From Pedobacter frigiditerrae (lineage in GTDB: Bacteria > Bacteroidota > Bacteroidia > Sphingobacteriales > Sphingobacteriaceae), in NCBI RefSeq assembly GCF_032678705.1, contig NZ_JAVTSS010000002.1, positions 558,001 through 622,000 on the forward strand: 64,000 nt of DNA. Reading direction: 5' to 3'. The notes beneath the pieces were generated by a model. It saw only the letters and a program-made list of their open reading frames with translations, searched no databases and was not told the origin of the DNA. Below, one piece after another: positions 39,632 to 48,698 of the stretch. The position numbers were made by a program, and so were the translations under genes. The first letter of the stretch is position 1; each line of letters begins with the position of its first letter.

Positions 39632-39735
39632 TCAGTCCTGCTGTGCGCTACAATCTTTTTGTTGTCCATCCCAAAACCTCTTCAACAAAAAGTATTTTCG
39701 CTCCCATCAGGTTTAATTAACCAAAAATTGTGCAA
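39632..39735. repeat. TCAGTCCTG...TTGTGCAA intergenic repeat, copy 2
   Basis: The ends match copy 1 (3765-3849): TCAGTCCTGCTGTGCGCTA at one side, TCGCTCCCATCAGG..TAATTAA...TTGTGCAA at the other. The middle differs and is a hairpin of ATCTTTTTGTTGT with CAACAAAAAGT. The 343-bp gap between fumC and the serine hydrolase gene holds only this and the fumC promoter. Confidence 0.6.
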
Positions 39736-39861
39736 CTATTAAAAAACAAGCAGCTAAAATCCTATTTTACTTTATAAATGCGGCAATGTTTAAAACTCTT
39801 TTGCGTTTAAAAAAGCAATAATCCTTAATTTGCAAGCTTTTAAAACTGTCTATCTATATCT

Positions 39862-41097
39862 ATGAAGTTTCGTCTACTAGTTACAGCGTTAGCGCTTACC
39901 ATTATATCTATATCATCTTGTACTACCAAAGAAGAAAAAGCTAAAAAGGCAGCTGCCGATAAAAAAGTAAGAGTCAAAGAAGACGATAAAGCAGACAGCG
40001 CATTAATTACTTACAACCCTAAAAATGAAGATAAATGGATTGCAGGTTTTGCTGATAATTTGCACAGAAAATACGGCTTTAATGGAAATATACTGGTAGC
40101 TAAAAAAGGCAAAATTATTTATCAAGGCGCTAAGGGTTGGGCAGATTATCTTCATCGCGATAGCTTAAAAATAAACTCGGAGTTTGAACTGGCTTCTATT
40201 ACCAAAACTTTTACTGGGGTTGCCATTATGCAATTGGTTGAAGCAGGAAAGCTAAAATTAACTGACGATGTAAAGAAATTTTATCCAAATTTCCCTTACG
40301 ATGGTATCACTGTAAAACTACTTTTATCCCACAGAAGTGGAATGATGAACTACGTTTATTTTATAGATGACATTTGGCGCAAGGAGAAAAAAGACCAGAA
40401 AAAAGGCGTTTCTAATAACGATGTAATGAATGTAATTGCCGAAAAAAAACCTAATCCTTATGCTAAACCAGATAAAGTTTTTCATTACAACAACTCAAAC
40501 TTTATGGTTTTGGGAGCAATTATAGAAAAGGTTACGGGGAAAACCTACGCCGAATATATGATGGAGCATGTTTTCAAACCAGCTGGGATGAAACATACTC
40601 ACGTTTATTCTACCACGGTTTACCCTAAAATTCCTGTTGATGTGGTTGGCCACGATAGAAATAATTTCAGATACTCAGTGGTACAAAATTTTTTAGATGG
40701 CCCAGTTGGCGACAAAGGAATTTACAGTACCATACATGATTTAGTACTGTATGATAAGTACTTGAAAAACGAGAGATTACTAACCAAAAAGAGTTTAGAT
40801 TCTGCTTTCGTTGGTCGCAATAAGCCTGTTAATGGTCACTTTAATTATGGTTATGGTTGGCGTATGTTCGATGGAAAAGGAATGGACAAAGTTGTTTACC
40901 ATACAGGTTGGTGGCACGGTTTCCGCCACATTTATATCCGCGATTTAGACAAAGATATTGTGGTAATTTTCTTAGGCAACAAAACCAATGGCAGCTTAAT
41001 GCATTTAGATGAATTATTTAAATACCTAAAAATGCCAATCATTAGAAAAGGTGCCTATACTGGTGCTGGTAGTTTACCAGGTACAGACGAGGATTAA
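39862..41097 (+). CDS. Beta-lactamase-fold serine hydrolase (lipoprotein)
   Basis: The 411-residue protein has a lipoprotein signal (lipobox SISSC) and a lysine-rich spacer. The class C beta-lactamase/DD-peptidase domain has all three motifs: SITK (S-x-x-K, in ELASITKTFTG), YNN (HYNNSNF) and HTG (VVYHTGWW). Such proteins may be peptidases, esterases or D-amino-acid hydrolases; true beta-lactamase activity cannot be inferred. It is anchored in the envelope. It is a single gene, followed by a palindromic repeat. Confidence 0.9.
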   Translation: MKFRLLVTALALTIISISSCTTKEEKAKKAAADKKVRVKEDDKADSALITYNPKNEDKWIAGFADNLHRKYGFNGNILVAKKGKIIYQGAKGWADYLHRDSLKINSEFELASITKTFTGVAIMQLVEAGKLKLTDDVKKFYPNFPYDGITVKLLLSHRSGMMNYVYFIDDIWRKEKKDQKKGVSNNDVMNVIAEKKPNPYAKPDKVFHYNNSNFMVLGAIIEKVTGKTYAEYMMEHVFKPAGMKHTHVYSTTVYPKIPVDVVGHDRNNFRYSVVQNFLDGPVGDKGIYSTIHDLVLYDKYLKNERLLTKKSLDSAFVGRNKPVNGHFNYGYGWRMFDGKGMDKVVYHTGWWHGFRHIYIRDLDKDIVVIFLGNKTNGSLMHLDELFKYLKMPIIRKGAYTGAGSLPGTDED

Positions 41098-41111
41098 AAC
41101 CACAAAGGTTT

Positions 41112-41172
41112 TGTCATGCTGACGCAGGAAGCATCTCTTTTATGAGATTCTTCGCAGGCTCAGAATGACAAG
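41112..41172. repeat. GTCAT...ATGAC palindrome, likely bidirectional terminator
   Basis: TTGTCATGCTGACGCAGGAAGCATCTC pairs with the complement of GAGATTCTTCGCAGGCTCAGAATGACAA across a short loop, giving a long imperfect stem. It lies between the convergent serine hydrolase and recG genes. It is the cleanest full copy of the GTCAT family in the window. Confidence 0.65.
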
Positions 41173-41178
41173 ACTCAA

Positions 41179-43284
41179 CTACGAAATTTTATCAAAAGCA
41201 ATTGCTCTTGTTCGCTTATCGATATAATTTTTCAATAGCACATTTTCAGGATTACCCAACATAGCATCTTTTTCAAAGATGTCTATCACAGTATTTCTTG
41301 CTTCTTGTAAAATGATTTGGTCTTTAGCCAGGTTTGCCATCTTTAATTCTAAAACACCGCTTTGTTGTGTGCCAGTTATATCACCTGGTCCACGAAGTTG
41401 TAAATCAATCTCAGAAATTTCGAAACCATTATTGGTCTTAACCATTGTTTCTATCCTAAGTTTTGAGTTTTGGCTGAGTTTATTTCCAGTCATCAAAATA
41501 CAAAAAGATTGTTCAGCTCCACGACCAACCCTCCCTCTTAATTGATGCAATTGTGAAAGCCCAAATCGCTCTGCGTTTTCTATAATCATTACAGAAGCAT
41601 TTGGCACATTAACCCCAACCTCAATAACAGTTGTAGCCACCATAATTTGGGTTTTGCCTTCGATAAACCTTTGCATCTCAAACTGCTTATCAGCATTTGG
41701 CATTTGTCCGTGAACTTTACTAATTTGATAATCGGGCAATGGAAACTCAAATTGCATTTGTGCCAAGCCTTCTTCTAAATGCATTAAATCAAGTTTTTTG
41801 CTCTCTTCAATTAATGGATAAACAACATAAACCTGCCTTCCTTTAGCGATCTCCTGCTTCATAAAGCCAAACATCCTCAATCGTTGCCCTTCAAACAAAT
41901 GTTTTGTTTCAATTGGTTTTCTTCCAACAGGCAATTCATCTATCACAGAAACATCTAAATCGCCGTATAAAGTCATAGCTAAAGTTCGTGGAATTGGTGT
42001 TGCAGTCATTACCAAAATATGAGGCGGAATTACATTTTTACGCCAAAGTTTAGCCCTTTGCTCAACGCCAAAACGATGTTGTTCATCTATAACAACAAAG
42101 CCTAAATTTTTAAACTTGACCTTATCTTCAATCAGCGCATGCGTACCAACTAAAATATCAATCTCCCCGTTTTCTAATTGTTCGTGTAAAACAGTTCTTT
42201 GTTTTTTAGTTGAGTTTCCTGTTAATACGGCAACATTCACCAATTCACCTTTCAATAAATCCACTAACGATTGATAATGTTGCCTAGCTAAAATTTCTGT
42301 AGGTGCCATCATACAGGCTTGGTAACCGTTATCATTGGCCAATAACATACTCATTAAGGCAACTACTGTTTTTCCACTTCCCACATCACCCTGTATAAGG
42401 CGATTCATTTGGCTTCCCCTCTGGGTATCTATTCTAATTTCTTTAATAACTCGCTTCTGTGCACCTGTTAAATCAAATGGCAACATTGTGTTATAAAAAG
42501 TATTTACACGCTCTCCAACCGTATTAAATAATGCTCCTTTAAACTTTAAACTCCGCAGTTGCTTGTTGTAAAGTAATTGAAGCTGAATAAAGAAAAGTTC
42601 CTCAAATTTCAATCGCCTTTCAGCGTGTTGCAACATTGTCGTATTTGAAGGGAAATGGACATTGATTAACGCATCTTTTCGACTAATCAGTTTGTATTTA
42701 TCTAGGATATATTTTGGTAGTGTTTCCCTTACTTCATTAATGTGTAATTCAATTATGTGATGAATTAACTTCTGTATGCCCTTACTATCTAAGAAACTCT
42801 TTTTAAGCTTTTCTGTCGAGTTATAAATAGGTTGCAATGTTAGGTTTCCCGTAATGCCTGTTTGTCTGGGATAGGGCTCTAAATCTGGATGAGAAATACT
42901 AAAGCCGCTGTTAAAGAATGTTGGTTTGCCAAAGACGATGTATAAACTGCCTCTCATGATGTTATCTTCAACCCACTTTAAACTTTGAAACCAAACCAAT
43001 TCCATTGTGCCAGTATCATCAGTAAATTTGATAACAATTCTCTTTTTGTGCTTTTCGCCTATGGTTTCCTTGCCAGTTACTCTACCAATAACTTGTACCA
43101 AAGGCATATCAGGATTGAGCTCATTAATTTTGTAAAAACGAGTTCTGTCTATGTACCTAAAAGGATAGTGATTTAAAAGTTGCTCATAGGTAAACATTCC
43201 CAACTCCTTTTGCAAAAGTTCGGCACGTTTCGGACCAACGCCTTTTAAGTAAACAAGAGGAGTATCTAAATTTGAAGCAAACAA
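41179..43284 (-). CDS. recG: ATP-dependent DNA helicase RecG
   Basis: It remodels stalled replication forks and Holliday junctions. The 701 residues have the N-terminal wedge/OB domain (VIGRVTGKETIGEKHKKRIVIKFTDDTGTMELVWF, about 60-100), then helicase motifs I (GDVGSGKTVVA), II (DEQHRFG), III (TATPIPRT) and VI (QLRGRVGRG). It is the last gene of a ridA-eamA-recG operon: 6 nt after the EamA gene. Confidence 0.96.
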   Translation of the reverse strand: MFASNLDTPLVYLKGVGPKRAELLQKELGMFTYEQLLNHYPFRYIDRTRFYKINELNPDMPLVQVIGRVTGKETIGEKHKKRIVIKFTDDTGTMELVWFQSLKWVEDNIMRGSLYIVFGKPTFFNSGFSISHPDLEPYPRQTGITGNLTLQPIYNSTEKLKKSFLDSKGIQKLIHHIIELHINEVRETLPKYILDKYKLISRKDALINVHFPSNTTMLQHAERRLKFEELFFIQLQLLYNKQLRSLKFKGALFNTVGERVNTFYNTMLPFDLTGAQKRVIKEIRIDTQRGSQMNRLIQGDVGSGKTVVALMSMLLANDNGYQACMMAPTEILARQHYQSLVDLLKGELVNVAVLTGNSTKKQRTVLHEQLENGEIDILVGTHALIEDKVKFKNLGFVVIDEQHRFGVEQRAKLWRKNVIPPHILVMTATPIPRTLAMTLYGDLDVSVIDELPVGRKPIETKHLFEGQRLRMFGFMKQEIAKGRQVYVVYPLIEESKKLDLMHLEEGLAQMQFEFPLPDYQISKVHGQMPNADKQFEMQRFIEGKTQIMVATTVIEVGVNVPNASVMIIENAERFGLSQLHQLRGRVGRGAEQSFCILMTGNKLSQNSKLRIETMVKTNNGFEISEIDLQLRGPGDITGTQQSGVLELKMANLAKDQIILQEARNTVIDIFEKDAMLGNPENVLLKNYIDKRTRAIAFDKIS

Positions 43285-43290
43285 AGCAAT

Positions 43291-44196
43291 CTATTTTCTA
43301 TTAAAAGTAAAGATATCTTTTATCAAGTTCCAATTAAATAGAAAAACTGCAAACAACAATAATAGATATGCCAATAGCTGATGAAAGCTAATATGTTCAT
43401 CAAAATATAAAACCGCAACTGTAAACGCAATAATTGGATTCAAATATATAATTACACCTAATGTTGAAGAAGGAATTCCTATTAGTGCATACAAGCTCAA
43501 AAAAAGAGGAATAACCGTAAACAACGCTGCAATTACTATAATGTGACCCCAAAACCATCCGCCAGTTGGAAAACCTTGATGATGATAAATATAGAATGGT
43601 AACATTAAAACTACTGCCAGCGTAATCTGACAAGCCAGTACATTTAACTTATCTAAGTGTTGCATTTTACGCTGAATGATTAAATAGAAGGCATAAAGAG
43701 CTGCTATGATAACCGACCATAATACTTCTATAAAAGAGCCAGTTGCCAGCATAATTATGCTTAACAAAGCAATACCGAGTGATATTAGCTTAATTCTAGA
43801 AAGCTCTTCTTTTAAAATGATAAAACCGCCAAAAGCAGTAATCAAAGGACAAACCATATAAGCAAATGCACCCGATTTAATACTTACATTATTTATGGCA
43901 TAAATAAATGTATACCAATTTAGAGTTAGCAATACAGTTGCCCCAATTATTTGCCAAACAATAATCTTCCTTTGTTTTGGCAATGCCGATTTAAAATATT
44001 GAATATCCTGCTTAAGATATTTCCTTCTAAATAATAAGATGGCAATCCAAATGACTATTAAAGAAGTGAATGTTCTGTAATACAATATTTCTTCTGAAGG
44101 ATAAGCCTTTAAATTCCTTAATGGAATTGAGAAAAACCCCCAAATGGCAACAGAAAGAAATGCAGCTAATAAATACCTTGATTTGGATTTCAACAA
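43291..44196 (-). CDS. EamA/DMT family transporter (RarD-like)
   Basis: The 301-residue inner-membrane protein has ten predicted helices in two EamA halves (about 5-140 and 150-290). The RarD-like opening is AAFLSVAIWGFFSIPLRNLKAYPSEEILYYRTFTSL. Such transporters export metabolites or amino acids; the substrate here is not known. It lies between ridA (2 nt) and recG (6 nt). Confidence 0.9.
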   Translation of the reverse strand: MLKSKSRYLLAAFLSVAIWGFFSIPLRNLKAYPSEEILYYRTFTSLIVIWIAILLFRRKYLKQDIQYFKSALPKQRKIIVWQIIGATVLLTLNWYTFIYAINNVSIKSGAFAYMVCPLITAFGGFIILKEELSRIKLISLGIALLSIIMLATGSFIEVLWSVIIAALYAFYLIIQRKMQHLDKLNVLACQITLAVVLMLPFYIYHHQGFPTGGWFWGHIIVIAALFTVIPLFLSLYALIGIPSSTLGVIIYLNPIIAFTVAVLYFDEHISFHQLLAYLLLLFAVFLFNWNLIKDIFTFNRK

Positions 44197-44198
44197 TC

Positions 44199-44579
44199 TT
44201 ATGCTTTATATGCAGTGATTGAAATTTCTACATTAACACCTTTTGGTAACCCCTTTACCGCAACAGTTTCACGAGCTGGGTAAGCTGATTCAAAATAAGA
44301 ACCATAAACTTCATTTACTTCAGCAAATAAACCCATATCTGACAAAAAGATAGTTGTCTTTAAAATGTGTTCAAATGTATACTCTGCTTCCAATAAAACT
44401 GCTTTAATATTACGCATTACTTGATGAGTTTCTTCTGCTATAGATGTTAAGGTCAACTCTCCATTTTCGGGGTTGATAGCTACTTGACCCGAAGCAAATA
44501 AAAATCCGTTGGCAACTATGGCTTGGCTATATGGGCCAATTGGTTCTGGCGCACTGGTTGTATAAATTACTTTTTTCAT
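44199..44579 (-). CDS. ridA: RidA family reactive-intermediate deaminase
   Basis: It hydrolyses reactive 2-iminopropanoate and 2-iminobutanoate formed by PLP enzymes. The 126 residues match RidA: SAPEPIGPYSQAIVANGFLFASGQVAINPENGEL, then the active-site arginine segment YPARETVAVKGLPKG and the ending VEISITAYKA. It forms a homotrimer in relatives and is cytoplasmic. The first gene of the ridA-eamA-recG operon. Confidence 0.95.
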   Translation of the reverse strand: MKKVIYTTSAPEPIGPYSQAIVANGFLFASGQVAINPENGELTLTSIAEETHQVMRNIKAVLLEAEYTFEHILKTTIFLSDMGLFAEVNEVYGSYFESAYPARETVAVKGLPKGVNVEISITAYKA

Positions 44580-44663
44580 CCGTTTTGTTATTGTTTTAAA
44601 AGTGATGAAGCTACTATGATTTTCTTATTGATAAGCTTTGACATACTAGTTTCGTCTGTATTT

Positions 44664-44804
44664 TTATTTTAAAATAAACCATTGAATTAACTTCCAAGTT
44701 ATTCCTCCCACAAATAAAATAATCGCAACTGCATTAATAACATGCATGATCTTGATATTAATATTTGTTGGCCTATTGGGGTCTTGTTTTCTAAAGAAGT
44801 ACAT
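44664..44804 (-). CDS. Small conserved-looking membrane protein (46 residues)
   Basis: A short frame starts at ATG 44804 and ends at TAA 44664. Its product begins MYFFRKQDPNRPTNINIKIM, then has one hydrophobic helix (VINAVAIILFVGGITWKLI) and ends WFILK. The polar FRK.DPNRPTN..I...H.IN head looks like the small DUF6728-type proteins of Bacteroidota as I remember them, but I cannot check. An exact -7 box ends 4 nt before the ATG. It is too regular to be chance, I think. Function unknown. Confidence 0.6.
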   Translation of the reverse strand: MYFFRKQDPNRPTNINIKIMHVINAVAIILFVGGITWKLIQWFILK

Positions 44805-44808
44805 ATTG

Positions 44809-44816
44809 CAAATGTA
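44809..44816 (-). promoter_or_regulatory. -7 box touching the start of the 46-residue protein
   Basis: TACATTTG on the minus strand matches TAnnTTTG, with 4 nt between it and the ATG at 44804, as seen for hisS. A leaderless mRNA is implied if the box is used. Confidence 0.4.
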
Positions 44817-44821
44817 GGTAT

Positions 44822-44858
44822 AAAAAAAAAGTACCGACCAATTGGTCGGTACTTTTTT
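44822..44858 (-). terminator. Terminator after the OmpA-family gene
   Basis: AAAAAAGTACCGACCAATTGGTCGGTACTTTTTT is a perfect palindrome (stem GTACCGACCAA/TTGGTCGGTAC) flanked by A and T runs, just past the stop codon at 44877. Confidence 0.9.
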
Positions 44859-44876
44859 ATATCGAATTAAGAAAGA

Positions 44877-46226
44877 TTAGTTTCTTGTAGTCTCAACACG
44901 ACGATTTTGGATACGACCTTCTTCAGTATCGTTAGAAGCGATTGGATTAGCTTCGCCAAAACCTTTAGCAGTAACTTGACTAGCGTTAACGCCAGAGTTT
45001 ACTAAGTAAGTTTTAACAGAATTTGCTCTGTCTTTAGATAATTTCATATTGTAAGCAGCAGTACCTTCGCTTGAAGCGTAACCTTTAGTAGTTACTTTAC
45101 CACCGTTTTCTTTCAATACTGAAGATAATTTATCTAAAGTAGGATAAGATTCAGTTTTTAATACTGAAGAGTTGAATTCAAATTGAATAGTTTCGAAACC
45201 TGAAACCATTGGAGCTGCAGTACCAGTGTTTTCAACAACTGGAGCAGGAACTGGAAGAGGACAACCTGAACCATCAACTTTAGTTCCAGCTGGAGTACCA
45301 GCACATTTATCAAATTGATCAGCAACACCGTCACCATCAGAATCTTTTTTCAAATCTTCAACAGATTTTTCAACGTTAGAAACACGGTTTTTCAATGCTT
45401 CAACTTCTTGACGTAATGTAGGATCTTTTAATTCATCATACATTAAAGCTACCGGGTTAACCCAATCCAAGTTTGGTTTAGCTTTTGAACCTAAAGAGAA
45501 TTCTAATCCAGCAGAACCGTAAGAAAATTTATCTTTAGAAGTACCATTAGCGTAAACTCTATCTACGTTATCACCATCAACAAAGTTAGCAGTATAAGCT
45601 AAATTGAAAGCTACACGATCAGAAACTTTAAATTTAACACCAACACCTACAGGAATGTAAGCTTGTTTGATATAATCGTTATCGCCATTTTCACCATATT
45701 TACCAGAGTTATCTACGGTTGTACCGTTAGCTTGAGTAGTAGTTGGGTTAAAAGCCATTAAACCGTAACCAGCACTTACAAAGAAGTTAACTGAATTCTC
45801 ACGTTTTAAGAAATCAACTGTTCCAACATTAATAACACCTCTTAAATCAGCTGCATATTGGATTTTAGTTTCGAAATCTTTAACTCCGTTTAAAACACCA
45901 CCAGTAGCATCTTTATTAGTTCCTGATAGTTTACCACGCATAATGTTACCTTCTAATCCGAAAGCATGTGATAATTGTTTACGTAATGAGATACCGTAAC
46001 CTAAGTTAACATCCCAGTTAGTAAAATCGTTAGTACCACCTGTCACAACAACTGGAGATAAAACACCAGCATTAATACCTAATGACCAAGTTCTGTACTG
46101 CGCTGTTCCACCAAATACCTTGGCAGAAGAAGAGGCTGGAGCATCCTGAGCATTAGCAAGAGTAGAAACTCCAACCAAAGCTACAAGAGATGCGGCAACA
46201 CCCTTTTTTAAAGTAGAATAATTCAT
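44877..46226 (-). CDS. Major OmpA-family outer-membrane protein
   Basis: The 449-residue protein has a signal peptide (ends ANAQ), an N-terminal eight-stranded beta-barrel-like region (about 30-245), an alpha-helical stretch (LRQEVEALKNRVSNVEKSVEDL), a calcium-binding thrombospondin-3-like repeat (DSDGDGVADQFDKCAGTP) and a C-terminal OmpA domain (about 340-449) that binds peptidoglycan. The order barrel-linker-OmpA is that of the abundant outer-membrane OmpA proteins of this phylum. A strong promoter (46279-46308) and a perfect terminator fit high expression. Confidence 0.94.
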   Translation of the reverse strand: MNYSTLKKGVAASLVALVGVSTLANAQDAPASSSAKVFGGTAQYRTWSLGINAGVLSPVVVTGGTNDFTNWDVNLGYGISLRKQLSHAFGLEGNIMRGKLSGTNKDATGGVLNGVKDFETKIQYAADLRGVINVGTVDFLKRENSVNFFVSAGYGLMAFNPTTTQANGTTVDNSGKYGENGDNDYIKQAYIPVGVGVKFKVSDRVAFNLAYTANFVDGDNVDRVYANGTSKDKFSYGSAGLEFSLGSKAKPNLDWVNPVALMYDELKDPTLRQEVEALKNRVSNVEKSVEDLKKDSDGDGVADQFDKCAGTPAGTKVDGSGCPLPVPAPVVENTGTAAPMVSGFETIQFEFNSSVLKTESYPTLDKLSSVLKENGGKVTTKGYASSEGTAAYNMKLSKDRANSVKTYLVNSGVNASQVTAKGFGEANPIASNDTEEGRIQNRRVETTRN

Positions 46227-46278
46227 AATTTTCTTTTTTAAGGTTAAACAAATATTAATTGTATAATTTTTTGTAAGA

Positions 46279-46308
46279 CAAAATTAAACAAATTTTTATA
46301 ATCTCAAA
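46279..46308 (-). promoter_or_regulatory. Promoter of the OmpA-family gene
   Basis: On the minus strand a -33 TTTG (46305-46308) and a -7 TAATTTTG (46279-46286) are spaced by 18 nt. The leader to the ATG at 46226 is about 45-50 nt. Confidence 0.6.
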
Positions 46309-46356
46309 ACATTACACAAACTCTGTTCCAAACTTCAAAAATTTAGTTCATTTAAT

Positions 46357-46364
46357 TACATTTG
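46357..46364 (+). promoter_or_regulatory. -7 box of the Xaa-Pro aminopeptidase gene
   Basis: TACATTTG matches TAnnTTTG, 34 nt before the ATG at 46399. No clear -33 element. Confidence 0.45.
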
Positions 46365-46398
46365 AATAATTGATCTTCAAATCTAAGTTAATAATTCC

Positions 46399-47688
46399 AT
46401 GAAATACAAGCAAATAAACAATTCTCTATTTATTAAGAACCGAAGCGATTTTAAAACCCTATTACAACCAAAATCAGTCGCTATATTTCATTCAAACGAT
46501 GAATTTCCTAGAAGCGGTGACCAAAATTTTCTTTTTAAGCAAAATTCAGATCTCTTTTATCTTAGTGGAATAGATCAAGAACAGTCTGTTTTATTGATTT
46601 TCCCCGACTGTCCTAATCCTTTGTATAAAGAAGTCCTGTTTTTAAGACAGACCAATGATCACATAAAAGTTTGGGAGGGGCACAAATACACTAAAAAGCA
46701 AGCACAGGAAACGTCAGGTATAACAAATGTCTATTGGCTTGATGACTTTGACAATATTCTTCACAGCATAATTCACTATGCCGATCATATTTTTCTTAAC
46801 ACAAACGAGAATGACAGGTATGCCCACACAGTGCCCTATCGTGATATTAGATTAATTAACGAATTAAAAAGTAAATACCCACTACATAAATATGAGAGGG
46901 CCGCTCCTTTAATGAGGCAACTACGTGCCATAAAGTCCGATATAGAGGTAAATCTTACCCAAAAAGCTTGTGATATTACTAGAGATGCCTTTAATAGGGT
47001 TTTGAAATTTATAAAACCAGGTGTAATGGAATATGAAGTTGAAGCAGAGATCATTCACGAATTCATTAGACAAGCTGCAACGGGCCACGGTTATAATCCG
47101 ATTATAGCTAGTGGCAATAATGCAAATATCCTCCATTATACCGACAACAATCAAGAATGTAAGGATGGAGAATTGATATTGCTTGACTTTGGAGCTGAAT
47201 ATGCGAACTATAATGCAGATATGACAAGGACAATCCCTGTGAACGGAAAATTTACACCTAGACAAAAAGAGGTATACAATTCAGTTTTATATGTGCTAAA
47301 TGAGTCGAAAAAGCTAATGGTTGCAGGAGCAATTTGGAATACCTACCATGAGCAAGTTGGTGAGTTAATGACTGAGCAGCTAATTAAGTTAAAGTTAATT
47401 TCTTCTACAGATGTGAAAAATCAAAATCCCTCATATCCAGCCTACAAAAAATATTTTATGCACGGAACTTCGCATCATTTAGGTATAGATGTACATGATT
47501 TCGCAGGGCGATACACTCCCTTCGCCGAAGGTAATATTTTAACTTGCGAACCTGGAATTTATATTCCTGAAGAAGGGTTTGCTGTTAGATTAGAAAACGA
47601 TATTCTTATTACAAAAGATGGAAATTATGATTTAATGGGCCATATCCCAATAATTGCAGAAGAAATAGAAGAAATTATGAATGCCTAA
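46399..47688 (+). CDS. pepP: Xaa-Pro aminopeptidase (M24B)
   Basis: It removes N-terminal residues that precede proline. The 429 residues have an N-terminal creatinase-like domain (1-175) and a pita-bread M24 domain with the metal ligands D (LLDFGAEY), D (NADMTRT), H (HGTSHHLGIDVHD), E (LTCEPGIYIP) and E (VRLENDIL). It is cytoplasmic, without signal peptide. Its 3' end overlaps the convergent meaB gene by 14 nt. Confidence 0.94.
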   Translation: MKYKQINNSLFIKNRSDFKTLLQPKSVAIFHSNDEFPRSGDQNFLFKQNSDLFYLSGIDQEQSVLLIFPDCPNPLYKEVLFLRQTNDHIKVWEGHKYTKKQAQETSGITNVYWLDDFDNILHSIIHYADHIFLNTNENDRYAHTVPYRDIRLINELKSKYPLHKYERAAPLMRQLRAIKSDIEVNLTQKACDITRDAFNRVLKFIKPGVMEYEVEAEIIHEFIRQAATGHGYNPIIASGNNANILHYTDNNQECKDGELILLDFGAEYANYNADMTRTIPVNGKFTPRQKEVYNSVLYVLNESKKLMVAGAIWNTYHEQVGELMTEQLIKLKLISSTDVKNQNPSYPAYKKYFMHGTSHHLGIDVHDFAGRYTPFAEGNILTCEPGIYIPEEGFAVRLENDILITKDGNYDLMGHIPIIAEEIEEIMNA

Positions 47689-48571
47689 GCCAATCTTGGG
47701 TAAATTGATAAACATTAAAATCCTGTTTTGACAAGGCTTCTTTAACATCGTTAAGAAGCCTTGTTTTATCTATATCTTTCATTTTTTGGTTTTGAATAAT
47801 TTTATAAGCTTTATCAGCTATTAAAAATTTTCTTTTTTCATTTGTGTCGATCTTTTCTTCTAATATCCAGTCACATAACTCAACTATACCTGTATTTTTA
47901 TCGGCAACTGTTTTAAAAACCGGAATAGCTTGATGCTGTTCATTTACTAACTTCTTTAGGTTATTTGCAAAAACATCTGCCCCCTCTCTATCTGCTTTAT
48001 TTATTACAAATACTTGAGCAATTTCCATTAATCCAGATTTAATATTCTGAATTTCATCTCCTGATTCTGGCACCAAGACCACACAGGTCTTATCGGCTAA
48101 ACCCGCTATTTCCACTTCAGATTGCCCAACCCCAACTGTTTCAATAATGATTAAGTCAAATTTTGCCGCCTTTAACACATCCACCAGCTCCAGTGTTTTT
48201 AATGACATACCACCTAAAGCACCTCGAGTAGCGATAGAACGGATGTAAACATTTGGATTGTTAAATTGTTGAGCCATTCTGATTCTATCTCCCAACAGAG
48301 ATCCAAAATTAAAAGGTGAGGTTGGATCAACTGCCAAAATAGCAATTTTTTTTCCTGCAACAACTAGGTTATTTGTTATGGCGTTTACTAGCGTACTTTT
48401 ACCTGCTCCAGGGGGGCCAGTGATACCTAAAACCAGCGTGTCGTTAATTTTTAGAGATTTAAGTAGATCACCAGAAGGCTCAATATCATTCTCAACCAAG
48501 GTTAATGCCCTAGCAATTGCCCGAAAATCTCCTTCTTCAATTCCCCTTTTTAAATCTTGATGCAAGTTCAT
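47675..48571 (-). CDS. meaB: Methylmalonyl-CoA mutase-associated GTPase MeaB
   Basis: A G3E-type GTPase that protects and reloads adenosylcobalamin-dependent methylmalonyl-CoA mutase. The 298 residues have Walker A GITGPPGAGKSTLVNAI, switch and G3 motif ETVGVGQSE and the NKADREGADV G4 motif. No mutase gene is in the window, which is unusual only in that they are often linked. The 3' end overlaps pepP by 14 nt. Divergent from the glycan-cluster exporter gene. Confidence 0.93.
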   Translation of the reverse strand: MNLHQDLKRGIEEGDFRAIARALTLVENDIEPSGDLLKSLKINDTLVLGITGPPGAGKSTLVNAITNNLVVAGKKIAILAVDPTSPFNFGSLLGDRIRMAQQFNNPNVYIRSIATRGALGGMSLKTLELVDVLKAAKFDLIIIETVGVGQSEVEIAGLADKTCVVLVPESGDEIQNIKSGLMEIAQVFVINKADREGADVFANNLKKLVNEQHQAIPVFKTVADKNTGIVELCDWILEEKIDTNEKRKFLIADKAYKIIQNQKMKDIDKTRLLNDVKEALSKQDFNVYQFTQDWLRHS

Positions 48572-48672
48572 TTACTACAAATAAACAGAATTTTATGAGT
48601 TTTGCCATTGATAAAATTATTAAAGTTTACAGTACACAAATTCTCATTTAGCTAAACAAACAACAAAAACCG

Positions 48673-48680
48673 TAACTTTG
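48673..48680 (+). promoter_or_regulatory. -7 box of the glycan cluster
   Basis: TAACTTTG matches TAnnTTTG, 18 nt before the ATG of the exporter gene at 48699, the first gene of the cluster. Confidence 0.5.
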
Positions 48681-48698
48681 TGTTCTTTATACCATTAA

